DNA of 64,000 nt, from positions 186,001 through 250,000 of the forward strand of contig OX463778.1 in assembly GCA_949825025.1 (NCBI GenBank), read 5' to 3'. The position numbers were made by a program, and so were the translations under genes. Positions within the stretch are counted from its first letter, which is position 1; each line of letters starts with the position of its first letter. Origin of the DNA: Siphlonurus alternatus. Taxonomy: Eukaryota > Arthropoda > Insecta > Ephemeroptera > Siphlonuridae. Below the pieces are notes generated by a model. It saw only the letters and a program-made list of their open reading frames with translations, was not told where the DNA came from and searched no databases. Of this stretch, positions 48,579 to 60,753 are shown in pieces.

Positions 48579-51035
48579 CAGGGGCGGCTCGTGCCCCTTT
48601 TCCGCGGGGGTGCTGCCTGACAAGGGACCAGCAGAACACCATGGGGGGTTTGGGGGGCGGAGCCCCCCAATGGCTCGCCGCAGGCCGCAGGCGCGATTTT
48701 TTTTAAGGACACGCCCCTTTTTTAGGGTAAAATTATGATAAAATCATATAATAATGCTCTCAACAAAGAAGCAGAAATTATCTAAAAACAAAAAATGCAT
48801 GCATTTTATTTATAATTTGTTATGACATGCACTTATGCGAGCCCTTTTGAAATCGTGATTGAATGTTTCAAACTTAATATAATATCCAATTTTTAATTAT
48901 TTTTTTTAATTCATAAGTCTTTTCACGTGGTAAGAAAAATATATAAAAATAAATATTGTTTTAAGCCTTTTTTAAATAATAGTGTCAATCAAACTGCATT
49001 GTTAATATGAAACCTGAATGTCTGGTATAATTTTTATGCAATGTATATAATGAACATCAAATAAATCGATCATGGCCGGTATATACAATATGTACAAAAT
49101 TAGGCAACAACCAGAATCTAATATAAATTTTTAAAGACAAAATTTAATAAAAAAAATAAAAAATGAAATTTTTATATATAAGAAAAAATTGCAATATTAA
49201 ATATTATTTCATTATTATTAGTATTTATTTAATTGAGAAAAAAATAATCGTAATCCTGTTAAGGTAGAGATAACATGGATCAGCTGACCTAATGCTAAAA
49301 AAATCTCAGTCATGAAAATTACGAAAAAAAAATAATAAAATGTTCTCCTCTACATCGCCTATCAGTTTAGCTAAATTATCAAGTATACAAAACTGAGCTA
49401 GTTTTCGAGTTATTAATTTTTAAAGTTGTTGAATGTTGACTAATTTGACACGGAGATGGAGAAATGAAACTTCCATGCTAAATTAGTCAACATTAAAAAT
49501 TAATAACTCGAAAACTAGCTCGAATTTGTGTACCTGATATTTTAGCTACTGATAGGGGATAATGTAGAGGAGAATATTTTATTATTATTTTTTTTTCATA
49601 ATTTTCATGAATGAGATTTTTTTAGCATTGGGTCAGCTGATTCGTGTTATCTCTACCTTAACAGGATTACGATTATTTTTTCTCGATTAAATAAATACTA
49701 ATAATAATGAAATAATGTTTAATAATGTAATTTTTTCTTATAAAAATTTCATTTGTTATTTTTTTATTAAATTTTGTCTTTAAAAATTTATATTAGATTC
49801 AGGTTGTTGCCTAATTTTGTACATATATTATATAGTATATACCATGATGATCGATTTATTTGATGTTCATGCAGTTCTGATCACCCTATAATTACGACAC
49901 ATCGGTATAATTGGCTTGAGCGCGCATATGAGAAACCTCTCGAGCGGTATAACAGATCAAAGATCCCAATTTTTTTATTATTGTTTTATTTTTTTTTAGC
50001 CATGCAATATTTCTTTGATTACTATATCGCACAGTATCGCATATTTGCTGCTAAATAATGTACTGCCGGTACACGCAAACCTGGAGTAGTTAACGTTTTC
50101 TTATATTTTGTATACTCGTACACTTCTACAACTTGTTTTTGTTTTATTGTTTTATTTTTATGTTTGAATTTTCACATTAATGGTATAAAATGCTGTAGTG
50201 AATAATTAATAAATAAATAGCTCCCATGTATATCGACTTGTTCCTGGTAAACTTATAATTTATAATAAAATACATGGGCGCGATTCACGAACGAATTAAG
50301 TTATCCAGATTTCTCTTTTAATTAATTCGATCGACGTTTAGTGCCATTGAGTTAGACTGGCGCTAACTGCGTGGTTAGTAAGAAACCTGTTGTTGTCGTT
50401 GTTCGAACGTGAGATATCTCACGATTGTTTACATGCATGCACCACTTAATTTTCAAAATAAGACAAGTGTTGGTTCTTTTGGGACAGTCATATTTTTATT
50501 AAAGTAAAATAAAAGTGCTGGTCTTCATTCCTCAGATGTTTCAATATATTTAGTCAATCTTTGTTAGTATATTCACTGATGAATGTAATCAAAATTTTGT
50601 TAATCTAGCTGCTCAATGAAACCATATTACAGGAAATGTCTTCGAAGTGTTGTCCAAATTATTCCTGCATGTCAAATACCACAAGCTCATTGGTTCTGTT
50701 GAACCAATGAGCTTGCGGGTACTGCCGATCGCACAGTCCCCGATCGCTCCAAAATCACACGGCTTGAGTGGGAGTTGAAGAAGAGGAGAATGAAGGTGGG
50801 AACACTGCTTTGGGCTACTGCTAGTAGTGGCAGTACCTTCCGCTGGGCAGCGCTGAGGGAATAAATTTACGCGGCAGCGGCAAAAATTTCATGATTTTAA
50901 ATGTTAGAACTGATAAAAATTTGCTGGAAAGTTCAGAAAAATTATAGAATTATTTGATATTTCTAATTGTGTGTTTGTTCCCAAAATTTCTGGGGGGGCT
51001 GCAGTACCGCAGTACTATAGTACGAGCCGCCCCTG
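48579..51035. mobile_element. 2,457-bp hAT-type non-autonomous element
   Basis: Begins CAGGGGCGGCTCGT and ends ACGAGCCGCCCCTG, the classic CAGGGGCGG hAT terminus. Flanked on both sides by ATATATAT, which would serve as an 8-bp duplication, although it lies in a (TA)n tract. GC-rich patches lie just inside both ends. No hAT transposase was recognised. Confidence 0.82.
49050..49870. mobile_element. ~821-bp foldback nested in hAT-type element
   Basis: Outer arms ATGAACATCAAATAAATCGA / TCGATTTATTTGATGTTCAT pair almost continuously to a centre near 49460. The inner part resembles the 661-983 MITE family (CCTGATATTTTAGCTACTGA), bounded by TTAAGGTAGAGATAACA and its reverse complement. Confidence 0.8.
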
Positions 51036-52542
51036 ATATATATATATATATATATATATACTGTATAATATTTATATAATTCTATATTAAATAAAAAATA
51101 TTAAATTTACATAATAACAGATTAAATACACGATGTTTCGTTGCTCTTTGTGATAAATATAATAATTAGCAGAACATTGCTCCAAGTTGCATACAAATTA
51201 TATTATACAAAAAGAGAAAAATTTTAATGTAAATCTGTCAAACCTGCACTTTAATAAAAACTGTACGACTCTGACTCGCCCCCTCAAAGATAGAATTTTA
51301 CCATATATATATGCATATAATAATATATAGAAAATACTTGTCCTCAACTTTCTAGGGATGGACTTCAAAAAACATGGTCTGTATCGAGCTTGCATTTTGT
51401 AAACATTGAAGTTCAGTTGTCACGGCTTTTCATAATGCCATCGTGCATTTTGTGCCGCGTATATATTGCTGCGCAAACAGAAAACCATTAAAATTTATAA
51501 AGTTTTGAATTTTATTTTCTTAAAAAATATATTTTAACAGTAATTTAATTTGACTGATTTTTTTCGTAACAATTAATATAATTTTATTATTTTTTTTTAA
51601 TTCGGTCTTCAAGTAAATTGTAATATTCTTTACTAGTATATATTGAATTACAGAGTATTTATTGTTTTATAACTATAAGGCTAAATTATGAATTGTTTTA
51701 CTTACGTAAAAAAATATCTATTATATGGGTCAAACTTTATACATTCGATATCTTGTAAATATGACTTATATTAAACGATAAAAAAATACGTTCAATTGTT
51801 CTCAATATACATGGAAGAACTATATATATCTATAATAATACTATATATTCATCATTCGATTAGAAGTTAAATTTATATTATCTATGTAGAACTTTCAAGT
51901 TTTACAAGTAGAAATTTATAATAGAAATGTCTTTAAGGCTCAAATTGTTGCAGTTGTTTATTTAAAAGAAACGTTATTCTGCTATCCGTCTTTTTCTTTA
52001 GTCCTCCTTACAGCATTGTTACCTCCCGATTTTTTTTTTTTTTGTAAAGTCCAGGCAAAAACTACCCTCGCCGCCTCGCCACGTGTGGCACCCCGCTCTT
52101 CCGCCTCCTCCGCCTTCTCTTGCGAGCAAGAGGGAGGTTGTAGTGGGGGAACCTTGGCGGCTTGTTGAATTATTACGTTTTATTGCAAACCTTATAACTT
52201 CATTCGAGGCACTCCGAAAATATTGACACTAGCCAGTATTTTAGTCCACATATTAATTAAAAATTCTGTGAAGTTTCCACTCCCTACGTTAAGATTGGGC
52301 ACTTCCACAGCATACCAAACAGAGTCTCTTTCAATTTTCCTTTGTAATCCTTTGTAAATTTACAAGTTCCGACGTTTAGTTGGCCCCGATGAGACCCAAG
52401 ACTTTAAATTTAAAAGTGCACTTATGCACGCAAATAATTTTTTAAATTTTTTTTTGTTCTTGTAGAACTTACTACAATGACGCTAGGAGTAGTAATATTA
52501 TATTAGTTTATGATCGATTTTTTCTCCGGAATGTCGCTTTAA

Positions 52543-53504
52543 TACTGTGTGTCGGTGGGTTATTGATAATGATATGAGGTTGAATGTCTCTAAGTGCTGT
52601 GTAGTTGTGTTTAGTAGGAAAAGGCGTAAGAGAGATGTGCAGTATTTACTTCATGATGAGTTATTGAAGCAGGATGAAAAGTATAAATATTTGGGTGTAG
52701 TCATTCATAGTAAATTAATGTGGAATGAACATATTAAATATGTTACATCGAAGGGAAGGAGGTGTTTGGAGTTTGTCATGAGAAATCTTAAGGGTACCAG
52801 TAGGGTAGTTAAAGATAATGCGTACAGAGCTTTGGTGAGACCAGTGCTTGAGTATGGTTGCTGTGTTTGGGACCCATATAGATGTGTGGGGGTGAAGGAG
52901 TTGGAGAAGGTTCAGCGGAGAGCAGCTAGAAGGGTTACAGGTCGTGTGGGAAGGTTCCAGTTTGTGGGTGAAGGCGGATTTCCATGGAAAGTGGAAAGCG
53001 AGAAAATCGCGTGCCATAACCAATCAAAGGCTCGGAATTTCCTCGCCTTGCGGGGGGCGTTTTTTTGCCAACATGGCCGCCATACGAGATTGAAGCAAGT
53101 GCGCTTTTCTCGCCCCGCCAAGCCTCGCTCGACATCGCTCCATGGAAATGAGCCTTAATGGTGCTGATGTTAGAAAGGAGTATGTTAGTGTGTCTGCTTT
53201 AATTGAGAATTTGGGGTGGGAGTCGTTGGAGTTAAGAAGAAAAAATTGTAGACTTGGTGTTATGTATAAGATAACAAGAAATTGTGAGGGGTGGGAAGAG
53301 TTGAGTGGTCGTGTGATGAGAGCAAGTTATATTGGAAGAAATGATCATGGATGGAAGTTGGAGTATGTTAGATGTAGAAGTGATGTGGGAAAGTTTTCTT
53401 TTTTAAACAGGACGGTGAGGGAGTGGAATGCGTTGACAGCAGATGTTGCTGAGGCGGAGAGTTTTGATTTGTTTAAGAAATATTATTTATTTAATAATAA
53501 ATAA
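52543..53504 (+). pseudogene. LINE reverse transcriptase, downstream part (copy 1)
   Basis: Continues the frame broken at 48122. Carries DNDMRLNVSKC, YKYLGVVIHSKLMWNEHIKY, ALVRPVLEYGCCVWDPY and RRAARRVTGR, then after a 186-bp MITE resumes with LGWESLELRRKNCRLGVMYK and FSFLNRTVREWNAL, ending LFNNK. This C-terminal block is typical of CR1/Jockey-like LINEs. An (ATT)-rich tail follows. The MITE adds an in-frame stop, so the gene is dead. Confidence 0.85.
52971..53156. mobile_element. 186-bp MITE inside LINE (copy 1)
   Basis: Imperfect ends AAGGCGGATTTCCATGGA and (reverse complement of the right end) AAGGCTCATTTCCATGGA. GC-richer than its surroundings. It interrupts the conserved stretch between RRAARRVTGR and LGWESLE. 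Copy 2 has it at 61182-61367. Target duplication not resolved. Confidence 0.75.
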
Positions 53505-53615
53505 TATTTAATATTATTAATATAATAATATTAATATTATTATATTATTAATATAATATTAATATTAATATTATAATAATAATAATATTGTTAATATTAT
53601 TATTATTATTTTATG
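53505..53615. repeat. (ATT)/(AAT)-rich LINE tail
   Basis: Irregular ATT/AAT microsatellite directly after the LINE stop codon, as expected of LINE 3' ends with simple-repeat tails. Confidence 0.7.
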
Positions 53616-53675
53616 CATATACATGCATACAGTATGCCTATGATATTAAAGCTAGCTAGGCCATAGTCATGACTA

Positions 53676-55314
53676 CTGTCGTCGCCAAAAGTCGGGACAC
53701 CTGGACTTTGCAATTTTACTGTGCACTACAGAAAAATCGCAAAATTTAGAAAAAAATATTGCATTAAACCGGCAAGCCTCCTCTATAACTTAAAAAATAT
53801 AACGGGCCGATTAATTGCAAGGCTAATTTGTTATAATTAAGGAAGTGACGCAACCTACCCAAAAAAATGACTTTTTCACGAGATGCCCGTCTTTGCGCTC
53901 TTGTATAAAATAGAGTTATGCAGGTAGCGCTTTCATTTATTTTTTTCCTAATAGCCAAATACTTCAAGATGTGAAATCAATTTTTAATTTAAAAAAATTA
54001 ATTATTCCCTAATTACAATTAAACCAAACGCAAAATTAAACTCTAGTTTTGCAATTTTGAAGCTACACGCTCGAAAAAAATATCATTATACACAGAAAAA
54101 AAATTAAAAATTTTTGGTGGTCGTCGATTTTTTATAAATTTTTAATTTTTTTTTACATAAATTAATGATGAAATTACCATCTTTCAGGAATCTGCTGGGT
54201 TGCCATATCCTAACTTTTGCTCGGAGTGGCCTTATTCAGTAGAAAAATAGCAAAGTTGATTGACAGGCCATAAAAGATAATAACAATGGGGATCGTTCTC
54301 TCTTCAAAGGCGGTGTTCTACTGTATTGTGTCTTGCAGCAAGCAGCAGGAAGGAAGGGTTGTTATTTTAACATTCCATGTAGAATTGAAATTGCATCATG
54401 GTTCGATGATCTCGATTGTTTATTGAAACTCTCTTTAATGTGCATGATGATGAAGTGGTTGAATTTAAAATTAAATATGAATAATATGTCTTTTTTAATC
54501 AAAATTCTAGCTGCATTTTTGAGCTTATTAAGAGATTTTTGTAAGTAATTAAAAGTTCATTATAATCACTAATAATTAAGCTAGAAATATGATTAAAACA
54601 CTCAAATAGATGCTGAATTCATTTTAAACACAATCATGTCAATTTTAGTTGCGTGTTTCTCCATCTTAATGATATGTAACTGGCTTAGCTGAAACAATAG
54701 TGATCAGCCTCGGGCAAAGAGACCCTCATATAAAAAGCTTTTTGTACACAGCAAAGCTACTGTCACGGCCGGGCATTATACTTCCGTATTCAGCAGCTGA
54801 AACCTGGCAACGCTGCTCTTAATTAAAATGTAAACATTGATTAATATACAAATTATAAAAAATCGGCAACCACCAAAAATTTTTGATTTTTTTTCTGTGT
54901 ATAATGATATTTTTTTCGAGTGTGTAGCTTCAAAATTGCAAAACTAGAGTTTAATTTTGCGTTTGGTTTAATTGTAATTAGGGAATAATTAATTTTTTTA
55001 AATTAAAAATTGATTTCACATCTTGAAGTATTTGGCTATTAGGAAAAAAATAAATGAAAGCGCTACCTGCATAACTCTATTTTATACAAGAGCGCAAAGA
55101 CGGGCATCTCGTGAAAAAGTCATTTTTTTGGGTAGGTTGCGTCACTTCCTTAATTATAACAAATTAGCCTTGCAATTAATCGGCCTGTTATATTTTTTAA
55201 GTTATAGAGGAGGCTTGCCGGTTTAATGCAATATTTTTTTCTAAATTTTGCGATTTTTCTGTAGTGCACAGTAAAATTGCAAAGTCCAGGTGTCCCGACT
55301 TTTGGCGACGACAG
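53676..55314. mobile_element. 1,639-bp foldback element, TA target duplication
   Basis: Begins CTGTCGTCGCCAAAAGTCGG and ends with the reverse complement; arms are about 450-480 bp. Flanked by TA at 53674-53675 and 55315-55316. Copy 2 has a single TA (61885-61886) at the same place, an empty site. TA duplication suggests Tc1/mariner-type mobilisation. The ~700-bp core has a short frame (54333-54548) without recognised domains. Confidence 0.92.
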
Positions 55315-55489
55315 TAAAATTAATGTACTGTAGATCAAATCTATAGAATAGTATATTGTCTTTTTGATGTTTTATATTTAGTTTTTAATTTGTTACAAAG
55401 ATTGTGTAAAATAATTTAAAGATGTCAAGCTTGTAATATGGAAACTCATTTCCTTGAATTTATATATTATAATTAATGAATATAGTCCT

Positions 55490-56001
55490 CTAAGTATGCA
55501 TAATACTGCATGAGGGACAAGACAGGGTAGTTAAAATGGAATTCAAGGGTAGGATGTTGGTGGTAGAGGAAACCAGACTAAACAAAAACTGTGGGGGTTG
55601 AAACGGTGATTGTCTGTTGTAGTGGATATCCGGCCAGAAGAGGTAAGAAGTACAGTGCAGCTGGGAGCTTTGATCAGCCACAGCAGCCTGGTGAGGCAGC
55701 GACAGCACATCCCGGAGTAGTCGAGGTTCAGCTTGACGCAGCCTGGACGGCAACACGGCAACCTGTGAGCTAGCTTCGAGGAGACCCAACGGGCCTCCAC
55801 AATTGGTGCTCCTCCCCAGAGCAACCCGGTGTCACATAATAAAAATATATAATACTTGAAAAATAGCAATAACTGAATGTTGTTTTTTTCTGTCCACCAT
55901 GCCATGCCATGTGCGCTGGTCAAATATATTGATGGCTTTGTATTGTTCGCAACACACGTACCTTTCCCTCTTTCCGATTTCGGGAGAAATGGAACTCCCA
56001 T
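55490..56001 (-). other. GC-richer unassigned segment with minus-strand frames (copy 1)
   Basis: 55590-55830 is locally GC-rich. Two overlapping minus-strand frames (152 and 99 codons) cover it; one contains VAVLPSRLRQAEPRLLRDVL. No domain is recognised. Repeated unchanged at 62060-62571 in copy 2. May be a retroelement fragment; coding status is unproven. Confidence 0.3.
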
Positions 56002-56165
56002 GTTAAATTAGTCAACTTTAAAAATTCATAACTCAAAAATTAGATTGAATTTGTATACCTGATATTTTAGCTACTGATAGGGGGTGTAGAGGAGAACATT
56101 TTAAACTTTTTTCAGAATTTTTTTGTTAGGGACTTTTTTTTAACATTGGTGGCGTTACCTTACCC
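55985..56165. mobile_element. Solo arm of GGGTAAGG foldback family (copy 1)
   Basis: Matches the right half of the 661-983 MITE (TACCTGATATTTTAGCTACT ... GGTGGCGTTACCTTACCC) and is followed by TTAA. The left half is missing. Confidence 0.75.
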
Positions 56166-56579
56166 TTAAAATTTTGAAAATAATAATAACATATTCAATA
56201 GAATGTAGTAATTTAGTTAATTATAATTTCAGCTCCATATCAGAGCATCTCTTTGAGTAAAAAAAAAATTTGTGTGGAGGGACATGAAAAAAAAAAAAAA
56301 AAAACGTTTTTGGTCCGGGCCTGCTTTTGGACTCCTTGGAGCCAAAAAAAATTAAAAAAAAAAAATTGTAACCCGTTAACCAAATCAGCCTTTTCATAAA
56401 ATTAACAACTGCAATTCAGTGATACTTTCTTTTACTAGTTAAGAAAAAATAAAAATGAATTATTTGTTAAACCCCTGTTAATTTTTATTTGTTTTTGATT
56501 TTTTTTTTTTTTAACCAGTTAAAAAATTATCAAGGTATAATTGCAGTTGTTGTTTTCATGGAAGGGAGGGTTTGGTTAC

Positions 56580-56806
56580 GGGTAAGATAACACGAGAACA
56601 ATCAATTGTTGTAGTCCCATTTGATTAACATGTAACATGTAAACCTTAGCAACCTCATAATAATTCTAAATTTTTTTTGAGAGGCACCAAAAAAATATGG
56701 AAAAATTTCAAAACAATCGGACGATCCAATTTTTTTAAATTAATTTTTTAGTTTAGGTCTCCATGGGAAAGCCCTATACTGAAAATTTAAAAAAAAAAAT
56801 CATTTA
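56580..56806. mobile_element. Foldback arm, GGGTAAGATAACACG family (copy 1)
   Basis: Reverse-oriented relative of 3487-3750, sharing AACAATCGGACGATCCAATT and CATGGGAAAGCCCTATACTG-like sequence. Confidence 0.65.
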
Positions 56807-57062
56807 AAGGAACTGTGGTTGCTGTTACGTTGGTTCCGTATGTAAACCATGACTGTCTCATCAGATTGATTGGTAGTATAAATAGTCCATGAGGGTACCA
56901 TGTAAAAGGTGAGCGATTATGTAGGCTCTGTATCAATGTTATCACACTGATCTGGGACACCTAATTGGAAGTGACGTTTGACACTATCATTTAGCATGTA
57001 GTTAATTATTTACTAGCAGACTTGTTGAGACTCTTATGAACTTGTAGTTTTTCGTGTTTCAG

Positions 57063-57120
57063 ATCGCAGTAATGGAGAGAAACTATGGACCCGGTCGCCA
57101 AGCCAAGCCAATACAGACAG
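57063..57120 (+). CDS. Exon-like segment, copy 1
   Basis: Acceptor TCGTGTTTCAG and donor CAG|GTGAGAC bracket 58 bp that read IAVMERNYGPGRQAKPIQT plus one base. The ATG at 57072 (GTAATGG) could be a start codon. The exact copy at 63632-63689 keeps both splice sites. No gene assignment. Confidence 0.4.
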
Positions 57121-57730
57121 GTGAGACTTTTACCAAATGTCATCGCACATGCCAGGATTGACAGTTGTGTGATGTGACAGCATGAGTTAACACTGCAAGT
57201 AAGTTGTCGATTCTTCAGATAAAGAGAATTATTGGCGTCATAAAGTTAGTGCGAACCTAGTAGTAATTGCTGGAACTACGTGCGTCTGGTGAGGATTGCT
57301 GTATATGATTAACATTGTAAAATCATGTAAATGCTCTGTCAGCAGCCACAGCATAATTTTACAGAAATAACAACACCATAATTAGTTTTCTAATATTTTC
57401 GGATAAATATAAAAAATAATATTTCAAATTCGTAAGTGATTTCTTTCCTAAAAATTTGATAATTTTTGTAATTTTCCCCAATCTCCCCTTACTAAAAGTA
57501 TTGCCGTATCCTCGATGCAAAGAGCAAAAATTTCAGACGTCAGCGCAATCTCTTGTTCTTTTATGTACTCTTATGTTAATGGCGGAGTTGCATTTGTTTC
57601 ATGATTGAAACAAATTGACACCTTATATTATATTAATATAAGGTGTCAGTCTGGTGAATGTGCAGGACTGTTTGCACAGGCTTCTCTGGCTACTACCTGC
57701 TCTCCAGCCCTCTAAATTAAATTCTTACGC

Positions 57731-57779
<49 letters not shown>

Positions 57780-58314
57780 GTTTTTGCAAGGAGAGAAACA
57801 TTTTTTCTTTTTGGATTTATTGTCTGTTTTATGTTATTTCACTAAACAAGTTTAATTCAGGCACTAGTAAGAAATTTAATATAACAGGTATGGGGTTGAC
57901 ATCAAAGTTCCCAGAAGCTAGCAGGGGACTACCAATTTAAGGTATAATAGGGGGCAAGTTTATGGGAAGGGTTATCAAAAAGTGGAGCCAAGAAAGTCCT
58001 TCGATTTATAATCTCAGACTTCATTTTAAATCCGCCTGTTTCAAAATTTAGTATTAACACAAAAATTCTCTCTCGCGAAAATGCAACTTTGTCTTTTAAA
58101 AGAAAACAAGTCACGCCCCCTTTCTAAAAAGGTTTAGAACCTAGCGAGCGCATATATTGAGATTTAAATTTATTTAAAATAAATTAAAATAAAATTTTAT
58201 AATTTTAATTAAAAAATGTTTATTCATTAATAAATTATAAATTGCAACGCTCAAATGCATCTCTAATTGTTAACAGACTTCGACATTAAAAAAAAATATT
58301 TTTAATTTTTAGAA
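57121..58314. other. AT-rich DNA to end of duplication copy 1
   Basis: Contains a 33-bp hairpin at 57616-57648 (TGACACCTTATA ... TATAAGGTGTCA) and an A run of about 47 at 57732-57778, possibly a retroposon tail. No gene was recognised. Confidence 0.5.
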
Positions 58315-60749
58315 ATTTTGTATACTCGTACACTTCTACAACTTGTTTTTGTTTTATTGTTTTATTTTTATGTTTGAATTTTCACATTAATGGTATAAAA
58401 TGCTGTAGTGAATAATTAATAAATAAATAGCTCCCATATGTATATCGACTTGTTCCTGGTAAACTTATAATTTATAATAAAATACATGGGCGCGATTCAC
58501 GAACGAATTAAGTTATCCAGATTTCTCTTTTAATTAATTCGATCGACGTTTAGTGCCATTGAGTTAGACTGGCGCTAACTGCGTGGTTAGTAAGAAACCT
58601 GTTGTTGTCGTTGTTCGAACGTGAGATATCTCACGATTGTTTACATGCATGCACCACTTAATTTTCAAAATAAGACAAGTGTTGGTTCTTTTGGGACAGT
58701 CATATTTTTATTAAAGTAAAATAAAAGTGCTGGTCTTCATTCCTCAGATGTTTCAATATATTTAGTCAATCTTTGTTAGTATATTCACTGATGAATGTAA
58801 TCAAAATTTTGTTAATCTAGCTGCTCAATGAAACCATATTACAGGAAATGTCTTCGAAGTGTTGTCCAAATTATTCCTGCATGTCAAATACCACAAGCTC
58901 ATTGGTTCTGTTGAACCAATGAGCTTGCGGGTACTGCCGATCGCACAGTCCCCGATCGCTCCAAAATCACACGGCTTGAGTGGGAGTTGAAGAAGAGGAG
59001 AATGAGGGTGGGAACACTGCTTTGGGCTACTGCTAGTAGTGGCAGTACCTTCCGCTGGGCAGCGCTGAGGGAATAAATTTACGCGGCAGCGGCAAAAATT
59101 TCATGATTTTAAATGTTAGAACTGATAAAAATTTGCTGGAAAGTTCAGAAAAATTATAGAATTATTTGATATTTCTAATTGTGTGTTTGTTCCCAAAATT
59201 TCTGGGGGGGCTGCAGTACCGCAGTACTATAGTACGAGCCGCCCCTGATATATATATATATATATATATATACTGTATAATATTTATATAATTCTATATT
59301 AAATAAAAAATATTAAATTTACATAATAACAGATTAAATACACGATGTTTCGTTGCTCTTTGTGATAAATATAATAATTAGCAGAACATTGCTCCAAGTT
59401 GCATACAAATTATATTATACAAAAAGAGAAAAATTTTAATGTAAATCTGTCAAACCTGCACTTTAATAAAAACTGTACGACTCTGACTCGCCCCCTCAAA
59501 GATAGAATTTTACCATATATATATGCATATAATAATATATAGAAAATACTTGTCCTCAACTTTCTAGGGATGGACTTCAAAAAACATGGTCTGTATCGAG
59601 CTTGCATTTTGTAAACATTGAAGTTCAGTTGTCACGGCTTTTCATAATGCCATCGTGCATTTTGTGCCGCGTATATATTGCTGCGCAAACAGAAAACCAT
59701 TAAAATTTATAAAGTTTTGAATTTTATTTTCTTAAAAAATATATTTTAACAGTAATTTAATTTGACTGATTTTTTTCGTAACAATTAATATAATTTTATT
59801 ATTTTTTTTTAATTCGGTCTTCAAGTAAATTGTAATATTCTTTGCTAGTATATATTGAATTACAGAGTATTTATTGTTTTATAACTATAAGGCTAAATTA
59901 TGAATTGTTTTACTTACGTAAAAAAATATCTATTATATGGGTCAAACTTTATACATTCGATATCTTGTAAATATGACTTATATTAAACGATAAAAAAATA
60001 CGTTCAATTGTTCTCAATATACATGGAAGAACTATATATATCTATAATAATACTATATATTCATCATTCGATTAGAAGTTAAATTTATATTATCTATGTA
60101 GAACTTTCAAGTTTTACAAGTAGAAATTTATAATAGAAATGTCTTTAAGGCTCAAATTGTTGCAGTTGTTTATTTAAAAGAAACGTTATTCTGCTATCCG
60201 TCTTTTTCTTTAGTCCTCCTTACAGCATTGTTACCTCCCGATTTTTTTTTAATTGTAAAGTCCAGGCAAAAACTACCCTCGCCGCCTCGCCACGTGTGGC
60301 ACCCCGCTCTTCCGCCTCCTCCGCCTTCTCTTGCGAGCAAGAGGGAGGTTGTAGTGGGGGAACCTTGGCGGCTTGTTGAATTATTACGTTTTATTGCAAA
60401 CCTTATAACTTCATTCGAGGCACTCCGAAAATATTGACACTAGCCAGTATTTTAGTCCACATATTAATTAAAAATTCTGTGAAGTTTCCACTCCCTACGT
60501 TAAGATTGGGCACTTCCACAGCATACCAAACAGAGTCTCTTTCAATTTTCCTTTGTAATCCTTTGTAAATTTACAAGTTCCGACGTTTAGTTGGCCCCGA
60601 TGAGACCCAAGACTTTAAATTTAAAAGTGCACTTATGCACGCAAATAATTTTTTAATTTTTTTTTTGTTCTTGTAGAACTTACTACAATGACGCTAGGAG
60701 TAGTAATATTATATTAGTTTATGATCGATTTTTTCTCCGGAATGTCGCT
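58315..60749. mobile_element. Truncated TTAA element with hAT 3' part (copy 2)
   Basis: Starts inside the nested hAT element (its end CCGCCCCTG is at 59247) and runs to TGTCGCT, then TTAA at 60750-60753. The 5' ends of both elements are missing because the duplication breakpoint lies within them. Confidence 0.88.
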
Positions 60750-60753
60750 TTAA

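Larger units (their letters stand above)
48123..52538. mobile_element. 4,416-bp element with TTAA target duplication
   Basis: Ends AGCGACATTCCGGA... and the reverse complement ...TCCGGAATGTCGCT, flanked by TTAA at 48119-48122 and 52539-52542. Removing it with one TTAA reconnects the LINE frame exactly. No transposase was seen; about 2.46 kb of it is a nested hAT-type element. TTAA suggests piggyBac-like mobilisation (inference). Its 3' part also lies in the second copy of the segmental duplication. Confidence 0.88.
50105..58314. repeat. Segmental duplication, copy 1 (~8.2 kb)
   Basis: Matches 58315-64000 from ATTTTGTATACTCGTACAC onward, with about 99% identity by eye apart from one insertion at 53676-55314. 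The junction at 58314/58315 shares a short ATTTTG microhomology with the start of copy 1. Confidence 0.92.

Noticed and set aside
52055..52160. GC-rich CCGCCTCC patch in the TTAA element as a possible exon
   Set aside because: No splice sites with a continuing frame, and it lies inside a non-autonomous transposon.
53764..55226. 67-codon frames in both arms of the TA foldback
   Set aside because: Mirror copies within the inverted repeat; no recognised domain.
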